Shown one piece after another: positions 41,197 through 52,814 of a stretch of DNA of 64,000 nucleotides. Source of the DNA: Bombyx mori (lineage: Eukaryota > Arthropoda > Insecta > Lepidoptera > Bombycidae). The notes beneath the pieces are model-generated. The model saw only the letters and a program-made list of their open reading frames with translations. It had not been told where the DNA came from and made no database searches. A program made the translations under genes and the position numbers. Every line of letters begins with the position of its first letter. Within the stretch, counting starts at the first letter, position 1. The stretch covers positions 5,664,501 through 5,728,500 of the forward strand of contig NC_085132.1 in assembly GCF_030269925.1 (NCBI RefSeq), written 5' to 3'.

Positions 41197-41850
41197 AAAT
41201 TAAATGCTTTCTAGACTCTCTAGATAGCTAGCTCCCTATGGATATCGCCGTTTGCTCTTTTGGTACGATAGTGGGATCTGCTGGGGCTTCAATACCACTA
41301 CTAAATAGGTTTTTAGTTTTAATTTGTATTGATAATTATTCCTTAATCAAGGAAATCATTCGTGTGCATGAGCTAGATATGTATGCATTCAGATTAATTG
41401 GTTCTTGTTCCGGATTCAAATTCCGGCATAAGTTCATTAATAGTATTTATGTTGTTCAATGTTTTATTTTAAAACTAAGTAGGTAATAGTAGCGTTTTGA
41501 GATTAAATTACTGATAAAAATTACGACGAATCGACTATTGATAGTTTTTATGTGAAATGTATATGAAAAACTAAAGAAAGCATTGTGTCGTGCTAACGTT
41601 TTACGATAGGCATGAAGCGTACGCAGTGTTGACATGAACTTCCCACCACTTTTCCTTCCCCATATATTGTCTGACACCTATTTTATATCATAAGTAAACT
41701 TGAAATATACGTGCCCCTATTTTATTATTAAACGCAATGTAACTTGTCAATGTATCTAAGTCGTTACGCGGTCGTGCTTGAATCAATGCTGAATGTAATG
41801 AAATCTATATAGCGAAATTAATTGAATTGTTTAGCGTACAAATATGTATG
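41197..41850. other. no gene recognised
   Basis: An 82-codon frame at 41238 and a 73-codon minus frame at 41456 have no domain or splice support. Confidence 0.45.
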
Positions 41851-41858
41851 TGTTAATC

Positions 41859-42187
41859 CAGTGATTCTCAACCACTGTTCCGCGGCACTTTTGTTTGCCG
41901 CCAAATTTCAAAAGTGTGCCGCCAAATTTTGCGAATATATAATAATGTTAATGTTATTAAATTATATCATTTGAAAAGAAAAGCATTTTAAACATGAATA
42001 TATATTAAAATCCACAAAAAAAAAATTATTGTATATTTTAGTTTATTTCGTATATTAAAATTTTTTGATAAACTATTTATGCAGTGTGTTGTAGTAAGTA
42101 AATATTTTTTTTATTTTTTTTTGTGTGCCGCCAAATTTTGTAATCGTTAAATATGTGCCGCAACAAAAAAAAGGTTGAGAATCACTG
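41859..42187. mobile_element. hAT-type MITE with exact 8-bp target duplication
   Basis: CAGTGATTCTCAACC / GGTTGAGAATCACTG inverted ends (15 bp, perfect), with TGTTAATC at 41851-41858 and 42188-42195. The GTGCCGCCAAATTTTG motif is repeated near both ends. 329 bp, non-coding. Confidence 0.93.
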
Positions 42188-42195
42188 TGTTAATC

Positions 42196-42575
42196 ATTCT
42201 CTTTTTGGTAATTTTCATCCGTTATATTAGACACAGCTTCTAGAATGCAATAAGTTTTGAGGATATTTTCAAATATGTTCTTGTTTATTGCCGGCGTTGA
42301 AACGTCAAAAACACGACCGTGTGTTTTCGATCATACATCGAGTCACGGTGACGTGGCTATGAGGTGAGAAATAACATTTTCTTGACCGCCCCACGGTAGG
42401 CAGCGAGCGAATGACATACGACAACAAAGGAAAGCAATTCTGAAAAGGGAAACGTTGTTGTAGCTTTGTGTACACTTAATATTGGCTGGGTTTGCGCCTG
42501 TAAGAGAATGTTGGCTGTTGTTTTATTGTGTGGCTATATAATAGTGAAAATGACGATATAGAAGATTTTTTCTTT
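42196..42575. other. no feature recognised
   Basis: Spacer; CACGACCGTGTG and GTCACGGTGAC are short palindromes of unknown meaning. Confidence 0.4.
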
Positions 42576-42790
42576 ACTGGTAGTAGAGCGTTTTGTGAGC
42601 TCGCATGGGTAGGTACAAATAACCTGCCTATTTCTACCGTGAAGCAGTAATGCGTTTCGGCTTGACGAGTGGGGCAGTCGTTGTACTGTAAAAACGGAGA
42701 CTTAGACTGTCTCAAGGTGGGTGGCGGCATTTACGTGGTTGATGTCCATGGGCCGTGAGCTCATTCATCTATCTTAGCTAGAAAAAGAAA
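42576..42790 (+). mobile_element. Bm1-type SINE, short class, diverged
   Basis: ACTGGTAGTAGAGCG start, GCGTTTCGGCTTGACG, AAGGTGGGTGGCGGC; ends GCTAGAAAAAG. Confidence 0.82.
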
Positions 42791-42941
42791 AGTTATTTTT
42801 GTTTGTAACATGAACTAATGAATGTTCTACACAATTGGCACGGGAATTGTACCCTCCCATCAAAGGTCGCAGCTTAGTGACAGTATCTTTCTACATAGTT
42901 AACTGGTGATCATTTGGTAAATGATACGAACAAAAAAAGAA

Positions 42942-43310
42942 GTGTGGTGTCGTGGGATACCGGATAGGAATGAAGTTCCTTATTATAAAAATATTAATTT
43001 TAAGTTCTATTCGAGGTATAAAGAAAATAATTATTCGGGTATACAATTTTTATTATGATTTTTTTATTGATAAAAAAAAAAATACTTCAAAAAATACTTC
43101 TATTCACAATGATTTATAAAAAAATATATAATAATAATATACAAAAAAACAGCTATTTATATGAATAATAATAATAACCGTAATCACGTAGACTATACAT
43201 TAGACACTGTATAGCCATCATACTAAGACTATACATAAATAATACAAATCTTACGTTACGGACGTTTTTTCCCGGTTACCCTCCGCATCGTCCCAAAGGA
43301 ATTTCGTTCC
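42942..43310. mobile_element. MITE with GGAACGAAGTTCC-type repeats
   Basis: Opens GTGTGGTGTCGTGGGATACC, ATGAAGTTCCTTATTATAAAA; closes CGTCCCAAAGGAATTTCGTTCC. Inverse copy of the element at 8990-9348, interior with an (AT)-rich, TATTATTATTAT-like stretch. Confidence 0.75.
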
Positions 43311-44267
43311 AAAAATATGACAATTTGTAATCGAATCAAAGTTATGCCGTCCTCGAAACCAGAACGCATAATTGCTTCATAGCAGAAACAGTCCATTTTC
43401 ACGGCGCTCATCATATCATTCAAAGCGACGTTAACAGCAAGTGATATTTATCTGGAAATAAGGCGAAATTAATGAATCTATTTATAGTGTCATAGCTCCT
43501 TAATGCGTATACAAATTTTGCGAATTATCGGACGTCTTTAAGTTGGAGATAATTTCGCTGATAGATTCTGATTGATAGACATAATATCGGTTCAGCTAAT
43601 AAAAGCATGTCAAATATATTGAATGTAAGGGATAAATTGTTTATTTGGCTTTTTTGTTTTTGTAGTTACTCGGGCAGACGACTAAAAGTCCAATCTGTTG
43701 TTAAGGCTTTACTGGAGCTCATAAAAGCTACAACTTGAGTGCTTTGAGATATTTGCGAACACGTGTGAGATATGTGTTTATTTAAGAAAGAACACAGACA
43801 GGCGTACCGCATCATTACTTGCGAAATGTCTTATCCGTTAAACTATAGTCGTGTTAGTCTAAAAGATTAAACATTTTTGTTGCTGATATTAAATATATAG
43901 GAAAATTTTAAATTCGATCATTATTATTCAAACGTTCACAGAATACACCACGCTAAATGAAGCGATAATTTGAATATTCGTTGACGACTAAAATGTTATT
44001 TTAATAGCAGCTATTACGCTTTGAATTTATGATTAACCGGGTAAATACATACGTCCCACGACAATTTGTGTAAGCTGCCTATTACTCGAATGTTCGATAA
44101 TTTCATTTGAATGGTTATTTGTATTTGTGTATTATAAATATTTCCATTATCACTTTTGCTATATATATTTTTTGTATTCTCTTCGATTTTCGCGAGTAGC
44201 AAACATAATCAAAGCTAAATGCGAGCTGCCGTGTGATAGTAGAAATAGTTTTAAGTATATCATTATA
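43311..44267. other. no gene; two old antisense Bm1 traces
   Basis: 43341-43400 (AAACCAGAACGCATAATTGC) and 43652-43860 (CAATCTGTTGTTAAGGCTTT ... CTTATCCGTTAAAC) keep the antisense order of Bm1 blocks. Confidence 0.5.
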
Positions 44268-44370
44268 CCTATTGTACAAATGTATCTGCTTTTTGCTTGT
44301 TTTTTTTAATGTAAATTGTGTTTTGGTGTGCAATAAAATGTATTCTTTCTTTCTCTCTCTCTCTCTATAT
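44268..44370 (+). mobile_element. LINE 3' end with (TC)n tail
   Basis: CCTATTGTACAAATGTATCT, ATTGTGTTTTGGTGTGCAAT, then AATAAAATGTATTC and (TC)n. The same block, antisense and with (GA)n, is at 50881. The microsatellite stands where poly(A) would be. Confidence 0.55.
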
Positions 44371-44847
44371 CAATTTCGTTGTTGAAGAACGCATTGTTTT
44401 TCTTAATGAACATGTATTAATAAATCCATATTTTCTTGATAAGTAAGTACAACATTGAATCGTGTAGTATCAATAGGTGTTTTATCGCTCAAAATCGGCG
44501 TGCGTCTTCCAAACATTCACTTCTATTTGTTGCTACTGGGAGATAGGTAGGCACAAAAAAGGGCACAATCTTTGTATTCTTTTAAATTTGAGATGTGCAA
44601 TAACAAAGTGTGATCGGCACGGCTTGCTACCGCTACGCAAGAATGCATTCATGCTTCAGGCATTTTCTTACGTGGACATTTTCTTTCTTTAATTTTTTTC
44701 ACATGAAATTAAAATTAGTTCGATTAAGGTTCTTTCGTAAGAATGATGTTTGACAGTGATTTCAACAAAGACAAAAAAAAGGATGACAAAAATTAATACA
44801 TATACAGCAACATATCGTTTTTTTGTTAAGAAATACATATTTTACTT
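44371..44847. other. no gene recognised
   Basis: Spacer; the 71-codon frame at 44477 has no support. Confidence 0.4.
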
Positions 44848-45087
44848 ACTGGTGGTAGGACCTCTTGTGAGTTCGCGCGGGTAGGTACCACCACCCTGCC
44901 TATTTCTGTCGTGAAGCAGTAGTGCGTTTCTGTTTGAAGGGTGGGGCAGCCGTTGTATCTATACTTGAGACCTTCGAACTTATATCTCAAGGTGGGTGGC
45001 GCATCTACGTTGTAGATGTCTATGGGCTCCATTAACCACTTAACACCAGGTGGGCTGTGAGTTCGTCCACCCATTTAAGCATTAAAC
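44848..45087 (+). mobile_element. Bm1-type SINE, short class
   Basis: ACTGGTGGTAGGACC to TTTAAGCATTAAA; only a few substitutions. Confidence 0.92.
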
Positions 45088-45502
45088 ATTTTTTTTTAGG
45101 TTATAGCATATAACATTTTCCGAATTCGTCAAATCTGAGACATAAAGTGAGTGACCCATTACTTAAACCGTAAGCTCCGAATCTCGGTGGAAATAAATAC
45201 AAAACTATTTCGGTCGCTCGCTCAGAGCATCCGGTCAATGGGATATAGTGACATTTTGTCCATTTTCGGGTTCCCTAATAGAGAATTTGTGTGAACTAGG
45301 GCGTAATAAATGCACGGATGTGGGCACGTAGAGTTTTTACGTACAATTTCACCGCAAAAAGTTTTCGAGCTCGGATAAAGGTTTCGGCGGTTTTAGACCG
45401 GTATTTACTATACTTTGTTTTGATCCTTTGATGTTTGAACGAGCTGTTGTGTTAATAATGAGATTTGTCGTACCGTTTTAAATGTATTCAATGATATGTT
45501 TA
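45088..45502. other. no feature recognised
   Basis: Comparatively GC-rich unique-looking spacer. Confidence 0.4.
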
Positions 45503-45876
45503 AGTCGTCGTGGTCTAAAGGATAAGACGCCCGGTGCATTCGTATCAAGCGATGCAGCTGGGCCGGTGTTCAAATCCCGCAGGCAGGTACCAATTTTTGT
45601 TATAAAATATGCACTTAACCAATGTTTAAGATTCAACGGATCCACAGTGAAGGAATAACATCGTGTAATAAATCGAACCCATAATATTTGTGTAATTGCT
45701 GCTGGTAGGAATTCTTGTGAGTCTGCATTTTTGAAGTGAAACAATAAGGCTTGAAGGGTTAGGCAGCCGTTGTACTGTAAAAATTGAGACCTTAGAGCTC
45801 ATGGATCAAGGTTAGTGGCGGTATCTAGGTTTTGATGTATAAGGGTTCTGGTAACCACTTAACAACAGGTCGAACT
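45503..45876 (+). mobile_element. Bm1-type SINE with head, diverged, 3' end lost
   Basis: GTCGTCGTGGTCTAAAGGAT, then GTTCAAATCCCGC; body shortened around 45720; ends GGTAACCACTTAACAACAGG and joins LINE sequence directly. Confidence 0.85.
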
Positions 45877-46110
45877 CTAATCAACGAGTTCTGTGAGAAT
45901 GGTGGCCGGTGCTTGTGGTTTAACAACAGGTCGAACTCTTCGTCGTAATCGACGAGTTCGGCAAGAACGGTGACCGGTGCTTGTGGCACCTAAAAGCACC
46001 GTTAATGGATCGGGAGGATCCGTAATGACGTGTTTAGGGCGACGACGACTGTTTACCATTCGGTCTACAGGATCGGGTATGTAATTCCCGGCGGGCACGA
46101 CAAGAGGGTT
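45877..46110 (+). mobile_element. LINE 3'-UTR family A with a 61-bp tandem duplication
   Basis: GGTGACCGGTGCTTGTGGCA and AAAGCACCGTTAATGGATCG identify the family. TTAACAACAGGTCGAACTCT begins two units 61 bp apart (45860-45920 and 45921-45981) that span the SINE/LINE join, so the duplication came after the junction formed. Confidence 0.6.
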
Positions 46111-46119
46111 TTTATGTTG

Positions 46120-46363
46120 TTTTTTTTTACAGCTTATATGGGTGGACGAGCTCACAGCCCACCTGGTGTTAAGTGGTTACTGGAGCCCATGGACATTTAC
46201 AACGTAAATGCGCCACCCACCTTGAGATATAAGTTTTAAGATCTCAGTATAGTTACAACGGCTGCCCCACCCTTCAAACCGAAACGCATTACTGCTTCAC
46301 GGCAGAAATAGGCAGGGCAGTGGTACCTACCCGCGCGGACTCACAAGAGGTCCTACCACCAGT
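46120..46363 (-). mobile_element. Bm1-type SINE, short class, antisense
   Basis: Poly(T)ACAGCTTATATGGGTG to CCTACCACCAGT; close to consensus and placed within the family A LINE sequence. Confidence 0.93.
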
Positions 46364-46489
46364 AAAATGTCATGTCGTGCCGCCTTTTCAAAGTGGCGCA
46401 ATGATGTCGACTGTAGATACTTAGTGGCTGAGTCGAGTTTCAGGTCATCATGGAGATCCACGTTCCTTAGGAACCATGGCGCTTCGACG

Positions 46490-46600
46490 GCTATCCTGCA
46501 AAAAGAGGTCTAAAAGCACCGAGAGTGAATCTGGGGGATCCGACGAGACATGTTTCGGGCGACGGTGACTTTGTGTTGCCCCGTCGCGGTCGCATAAGTG
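46490..46600 (+). mobile_element. LINE 3'-UTR family A fragment
   Basis: CTAAAAGCACCGAGAGTGAATC, GGGGGATCCGACGAGACATG, GGGCGACGGTGACT; likely continues the broken copy at 45877 beyond the SINE. Confidence 0.5.
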
Positions 46601-46697
46601 CTCCGCTGAGATTCGCCCACGAGGTCACCGCATTTTTTATATTACTCTACACTGATTGTCAAAGCAAATTTGTGGAGTGATGAATGTAACACGTCAT

Positions 46698-47145
46698 CGT
46701 CGTTGTCAAACAAAAATCTGCTATGTGCACTTGTAGGGACCACAAATGTCCCCTTAGCAACTAGCAATTATAATAATATGTAGGTGTTAGCGGTAATTAT
46801 AATGCAATGATGATACGTCAGTCTCGAGATTGTCGGGCTGTCGGTAGCACCTTAGGTTGTAATCCCAATATACGTTAGTCACTTAACTGAACACGTGCCT
46901 TATTAATCCTTGCCCGATATAGAGACTCAACACACTTTTTGATCTTTTCGTATGGTTCACAGCCCTATTTACCGTATAAAAAAAACTCTTATGTGTCTAT
47001 AGCTTTAATATTTATCTATAGCTTTCATTTGATTATAGTTCTTAAAAATTCACCTTCATATAAAATTTTATACGAAAATGTTTTTACTCTTTAATTCAAA
47101 ATAGAGTTTTTGCACATAGCAGATTTTGGTTTGACAGCGCCGACG
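46698..47145. mobile_element. MITE family D, inverse copy with internal insertion
   Basis: CGTCGTTGTCAAAC and TTTGACAGCGCCGACG ends match 17334-17588 inverted. About 198 bp (46739-46936, ACTTGTAGGGACC to CAACACAC) between GTGCAC and TTTTTGATC are absent from the other copy. Confidence 0.78.
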
Positions 47146-48641
47146 TATTGCTTGTTCAGCAAATTAATAGCATAACAAATGGATGTAACAGTACGCATGA
47201 ACAAAAAAACAATAGAGATGCGAAAATATGAACTGTATAACTACTATATTTACGATTCAAAACGAATCAGGATTCAGAATTATGTGCGTCAACAGTCACG
47301 AATTTCATCAAAAATTTGAATAGAGAATTCTTAGTACTGCTTATGCCCAATTTGTTCCATGTTCCGTGACGTAATATGTACTTTGGAGCACGTGTGACGT
47401 AATACCAGCAGTAGGGATCACCACCTCCGGTCATTTCACGGTCTTTGTAGGTTACGATAGAACAAAATTGCGTTGAAAGATTTTGCGTATAAATGTTAGC
47501 ATAAATGTGTGATGTATTTACTAAGCTATAGTCTCACGTAATGCTGTCAGACTTCTCATTTAGAAAATACGAGTATGCAAACTTCTTTTTATTGTTACAA
47601 TTCATTAATAAATAAGTGTTATGACGATCTTATATCTCAAAATTTACTGAAATTTTTGTTTTTTGGTAAACGTCAAAAATGTTATTGAAGAATTGTAATT
47701 TTTCAATTTTCATTTTAATACTTTAAGCCTTAAAGCTAAGATTTAAAAGAGATGGAAAGTATACTTAGTCCTTTTCATACTAAAATTTAAATTTTATTTT
47801 AATTTTATAAACTGATAGAATACATCTTTCTAAGTCGTTCAAAGTAAAAAAACTCATTATCTTAAAATGTTTAGTTAAGCCGCTTTAATTCTAAATATGC
47901 GTCATATTTAATTCAAGCCTAGTTCTTTTGTAAATATCAAAGCAAACAAAAAGTTAAGTGATTGACCAAAAAACGTTACTAAAAAAAATATTGTGCCTAA
48001 AAAGTTTGAGGGCAATTTTTGTTCGGTGATAAATAAATGTGTGTACATACACATGCTCAGGATTGATGTTGTTCGTAACGAACGTGTTTATCACGACTTT
48101 GATGGATCCCTTTGCGTGAACCTACCGAACAGTTTTGCGCCTGTAACATTGTTAGGCATCGGCCGCCATATTTTATTTTTGTTTTTGAAATTGGAATTGA
48201 TGATTATGTACTAATTGTTTAAAATTTTATTCTACATGTTATAAAAAAACATTGTATAAATATTGTCGTTTTATTGGATACTTAATGATTATTTTGTTTG
48301 TATCTAGCTTTAAAAGTTAAATATTCTCATAAACCAATCAATTGAGGTTATATCCTCTTTTTGCATGAATAAAAAAAATACACTAACAAACAATATGGCG
48401 CGTTTTATAAAATACATTTACGAAAACCGAATTATTTTAATGAATGCGTTCTTTAATTAATTCCATATCAGAGAAAGTAATATCAAAGCACGCGTATTAA
48501 CTTACGCGAATTTTTCAAAACGAAATATAAAATTACATATACACAATATATTTATCTAACTATAAAGCTGGTCTTAGTTATGATATTCTTAGTTGACAAA
48601 TGTCAAATAGAGGGACAATCAGAATGAGAATTTTAGAATAA
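47146..48641. other. no gene recognised
   Basis: 1.5 kb of AT-rich sequence; the frame at 47993 (73 codons) has no domain and starts in low-complexity sequence. Confidence 0.45.
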
Positions 48642-49056
48642 TTAGAGGTCGCGCAGTAGTCGAAATTCGACTATAATTTATTGGAATTTTAAGTTTGTAC
48701 ACTATTATGATTTTATTTTATACTTCTATAATCACAAATTTCGCCAAGACTACACTATAAAAAATATTAACAAAGACAAACCATATTCTATTCTCAATTT
48801 GACAACAGACGTCAAGAACAAAGGTTTGACAATAAATAGTATGCAATCGTGTGTGCGTCAAGTACATGGTATGTAGTGTGTGTAATGTTTTCTTTATTGA
48901 TTTAATGTATCTTTTATGCATTATTTAAAAAAAATATTAGCATTGTGCACTTCTTCTCTATATTCTCTATAAGTGTGGAAAATTTCATACTCCTCCGTCC
49001 GCGCGATTTTCGTAAAAAGGGATACAAAGTTTTTGCTTCACGTATTAATATATAGA
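48642..49056 (-). mobile_element. Non-autonomous Helitron (family ending GCGGGACCTCTAG)
   Basis: Plus strand TTAGAGGTCGCGCAGTAGTC ... TTTTTGCTTCACGTATTAAT then ATATAGA before T. The terminal CTAG is mutated (TTAG). Confidence 0.8.
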
Positions 49057-49332
49057 TTTTAAAATTATTGTAGTGATACTAAATCGATTTATCCTTACCT
49101 GAATGACGAACAATATGTCACCAGAATTTTTTTTATTACCTTTCAATGAAAAAAATGTTTGGATGATATTCACGTGTTCATCAAATATCTATATTTTCCG
49201 AATTCGTAATATGAGCAATCGAAGGGCCCACAGTAAGGACATCGACACGTCCCAAACGAATTGCCTTCATATGTATTTATCTGTAAGTAAAAGTAACAAA
49301 CAGAAGGTTTTGTTTGGGACTATTTATAAGAA

Positions 49333-49744
49333 CTAGAGGTCCCGCAGTAGTCGAAATTCGACTTTAATTAATTGGAATTGTAAGTTTGTACACTATTATG
49401 ATTGTATTTTATACATCTGTAATTACAAATTTCACCACTATAAAAATGGTAACAAAGACAAACAATATTTACTTAATCTATTCTCAATTTAACAACAGAC
49501 GCCAAGAACAAAAGTTTGACAATAAATAGTATGCATGCGTGTGTGCGTCAAATACATGGTATGTAGCGTGTGTAATGTTTTCTTTATTGATTTAATGTAT
49601 CTTTTATGCATTATTTTTAAAAAATATTAGCATTGTGCACTTCTTCTCTATATTCTCTATAAGTGTGCAAAATTTCACACTCCTCCGTCCGCGCAATTTT
49701 CGTAAAAAGGGATACAAAGTTTTTGCTTCATGTATAGATATAGA
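49333..49744 (-). mobile_element. Non-autonomous Helitron (same family, head-to-tail neighbour)
   Basis: CTAGAGGTCCCGCAGTAGTC ... GCTTCATGTATAGATATAGA, host A and T at the ends. 277 bp from the previous copy, same orientation, about 412 bp each. Confidence 0.83.
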
Positions 49745-49976
49745 TTACATTTAAGCAACCGAAATTAACATTTGCAAAATTAATTTAGCAAAGGGCTGTC
49801 TGTGTGTTTAATGCACTTTTTGTATTTTCGATCAACCCTGACAGAACTAAAAATTTAATATATTATGTTATAGATATTTATTGACGACTGGCTGTATGTA
49901 TGCAGTTCTAAATGCGTCAACGAGTGCACAAGAAAGGCTGCGGTACGTGAGGAATGGCGACATCTTAAGTCGTCAT

Positions 49977-50394
49977 GGCCTAAAGGATAAGACGTCCGCT
50001 GCATTCGTGTCTAGCGATGCATCGGTGTTCGAATTCCACTGGGGGTATCAATTTTTCTAATAAAATACGTACTTAACAAATGTTCACGATTGACTTCCAT
50101 GGTGAAGGAATAACATCGTGTAATAAAAATCAAACCCGCAAAATTATAATTTGCGTAATCACTGGTGGTAGGACCTCTTGTGAGTCCGCACGGGTAGGTA
50201 CCACCACCTTGCCTATTTCTGCCGTGAAGCAGTAATGCCTTTCGGTTTGAAGGGTGGAGCAGTCGTTGAGACCTTGGAACTCGAATCTCAAGGTGGGTGG
50301 TGGTATTTATGTTGTAGATGTCTATGGGCTCCGGTAATTACTTAACATCAGATGGGCCATGAGCTCGTCCACCCATCTAAGCAATAAAAAAAAA
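49977..50394 (+). mobile_element. Bm1-type SINE, full length
   Basis: AAGTCGTCATGGCCTAAAGG head, GTTCGAATTCCAC B box, palindrome near 50136-50155, AAGCAATAAAAAAAAA end. Confidence 0.93.
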
Positions 50395-50581
50395 GCGCAC
50401 CACCACCCGAAATGACGACCACGACCCTCTGCCAAGAGTGCAAACCACAGAGAAGAAAAGTATGTATACCGGCCCAAATTTAATATCACCGTAGGTAAAA
50501 CTATACTTATGATTTAAAAAATAAATAGAACTGACGAAATATTTAAGTGCGCTTTTCTTTATCATGAATCCGGTCTTTTTT

Positions 50582-50772
50582 TTTCTGCCTATGCTGATAG
50601 CTTTAAGAGGCTATTTCGGCTTCTCCTTGACGTATAGGTGAGCTCACGGGGCTCAAGCCGGGAGTGTTGCTAACACTGGACCTAGCAAGAGCAGTGCTTC
50701 GTAGAATCTACCACCGGATCGGAAACGCGACCCACTGAGAAGATCCTGCAACAAACTCAGTGGGCTAAATCC
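50582..50772 (+). mobile_element. LINE 3'-UTR family A
   Basis: GAGGCTATTTCGGC, GAGCTCACGGGGCTCAAGCC, CCACCGGATCGGAAACGCGA, AACAAACTCAGTGGGCT; ends there. Confidence 0.65.
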
Positions 50773-50880
50773 GGTCCCAGCTCAGCATAAAGCTAGTTGC
50801 GCTAGTTGCGATACTTCACAGCTTACGAAGTAGGTTATAGTAACGTTACCTAGAAACAAAATTTAATCTATTCTATATCT

Positions 50881-51200
50881 GAGAGAGAGAGAGAGAGAGA
50901 GAGAAAACATACTTTATTGCTCACCAAAACACAATTAACATCAGAAAACAGTCAACAGGCAGATACATTTGTACAATAGGTCTTATCGCTAAAAGCGATC
51001 TCTTCCAAACAGCCGTTTAATTACCCGGAATTCTGGACAGATAAAGATATAGCAGGTATGTTGCAGTGTACTATTAACAACAATGAAGTACTCTCATATG
51101 AAGATATTACAAGGTTAAGCTAAATATAGTCTTAATTTACAAACAGCTATGATTAAATCTGTTGTAGATTGCGAAGCACTCACTGGTTTGCAGGGTTGGA
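50881..51200 (-). mobile_element. LINE 3' end with (GA)12 tail, antisense
   Basis: (GA)12 at 50881-50904, then TTTATTGCTCACCAAAACAC, AGGCAGATACATTTGTACAA and AAAGCGATCTCTTCC. Same family as 44268 (sense). Confidence 0.6.
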
Positions 51201-51287
51201 CGACTATCATATGATACAATTGAGACAAGAACCTTATGTGGTTGTCAGCTTTCACGTTATGATCTTTATGAGCTTCGATCAGCACTT

Positions 51288-51525
51288 ACTGGCGGTAGGA
51301 ACTCTTGTGAGTCCGCACCGGTAGATACCACTACCCCGCCTATTTCTGCCGTGAAGCAGTAATGCGTTTCGGTTTAAAGGGTGGGACAGCCGTTGTAACT
51401 ATACTGAGACCTTAGAATTTATATCTCAAGGTGGGTGGCACATTTACGCTATATATGTCTATGGGTTCCAGTAACCACTTAACACCAGATGGGCTGTAAG
51501 CTCGTCCATCCATCCAAAAAAAAAA
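51288..51525 (+). mobile_element. Bm1-type SINE, short class
   Basis: ACTGGCGGTAGGAACTC to TCCATCCATCCAAAAAAAAA. Confidence 0.9.
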
Positions 51526-51559
51526 CTGTATTCGTCGAACTCTTTGCAGTTTGAAGTGT

Positions 51560-51790
51560 AACCTAAGCCCACTGAGTTTCTCGCTGGGTCTTCTCAGCTG
51601 GTCGCGATTCCGTTCGTTAGTAGATTCATTTGCGAAACAGCTGCTTGAGTTGTTAGGTCTCCTTTGGAAGCGCTGGGCAGCTGTTAGCAAATCCCATCCT
51701 GGCTCCTGCCTGAGCGTTTCCTCGCCCATTTGCCCTGGAGAAACTGGAAAAGCGTTTGGGCCACCAAGAAATTTGTTTGGCAAACATAGA
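51560..51790 (-). mobile_element. LINE 3'-UTR family A relative, antisense
   Basis: AAGCCCACTGAGTTTCTCGC, TTGAGTTGTTAGGTCTCC; also found sense at 61090 and antisense at 21900. Frames across it on both strands are shadows. Confidence 0.55.
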
Positions 51791-51854
51791 GAAATTTGAA
51801 ATAGAGTGGTGTAGTAATATCGTTCAGTCAGTTCAATTCAAGTGAGTGTTGAAA

Positions 51855-51930
51855 TGACGGCTGATAGAAGAGAATGAAATAGGAAAATTCGCTGTGCCGA
51901 ACCTGCATAGTGGGATAAGGTGGAAACAAA
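51855..51930 (+). mobile_element. RTE-like LINE 3' stub
   Basis: AATTCGCTGTGCCGA-type segment (GAAAATTCGCTGTGCCGAAC) and GTGGGATAAGGTGGAAAC repeat the end of the stub at 1372. Confidence 0.5.
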
Positions 51931-52814
51931 GAAGAAAGTTCAATTCAAGTCAGTTCAGTTGTCAAGTCAAAACAGTCTCTGCCTATCACGAGACACCAGT
52001 CTAAAACAGAACGTAGAACTACACTTTAACTACGTATGTACTTAAAATAAGAAACTTATTAAAAACTTATGATACAAAGAAATGGAAAAAAAATCACAAA
52101 AAAGGCAACAGTATTATATGAACTATTCGAATATATGAAACCGTTCGTATTTAGCCACATAAATCCTATTCACAGTTTTTTAACTCATGAAAAGGGACGA
52201 TAGTTGACATTAAGGGCTATCTGCTGAAGGGTTCGGGCAAAAACCCAGTTTAAGGGACAGTAAAAAGTGGCGGAAATCGAGCAATTGTGACCTTATGAAA
52301 TATCGAGACCTTTTGACTGTTTTGTTTCGAATACTCCACTTTTGTGTTGTATGTTTTCTGTTTGTGTCATATTTCCGAATTTCTAAACGTATATTATTTG
52401 ACAGTAAACTGGTTAAGTAAATCGTGTGTAATTCCCACTGAAGTAGGAAACCTATGGAAATGAAACGTCAACAAAAAATTCGTGCCACTGTGACGTCGTC
52501 TGGCCACAAAACATGGCGGCTTTAGTGCTGCCCAGAAGATTTTAATGTTAGTAGGTTATATCGATAAACGTTCTTGGCTAATTTTATTTTAAATATTGTT
52601 GAGTATGAATGTATTTGTAGAATTTATACTTTAATAGGAATTAAGTATATTGTTATGTGCAAAGATGATGTGATTTAGATATTATGTGAAATCTAAGACG
52701 AGTTCGTGCTTCAAATTTTCCAAGTAAACGATATGACGATTTTTAAAATTTGCTACACTGATTTTATAAAGTTGTCGTTTGCCGCAAAACATAAAGATAT
52801 GGCATAGTACAGTG
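51931..52814. other. no gene; promoter-like ACATGGCGGC at 52509-52518
   Basis: The motif resembles the YY1/Pho core (AANATGGCGGC). Translating from that ATG gives only ten residues before a stop, and no splice donor keeps it open. Confidence 0.4.

Noticed and set aside
51412..51783. 123-codon minus-strand frame
   Set aside because: Runs through a Bm1 SINE and LINE family A sequence on the wrong strand; no protein motif.
52490..52560. Short gene start ATGGCGGCTTTAGTG
   Set aside because: Stops after ten residues and no donor keeps the frame; only the YY1/Pho-like motif remains.
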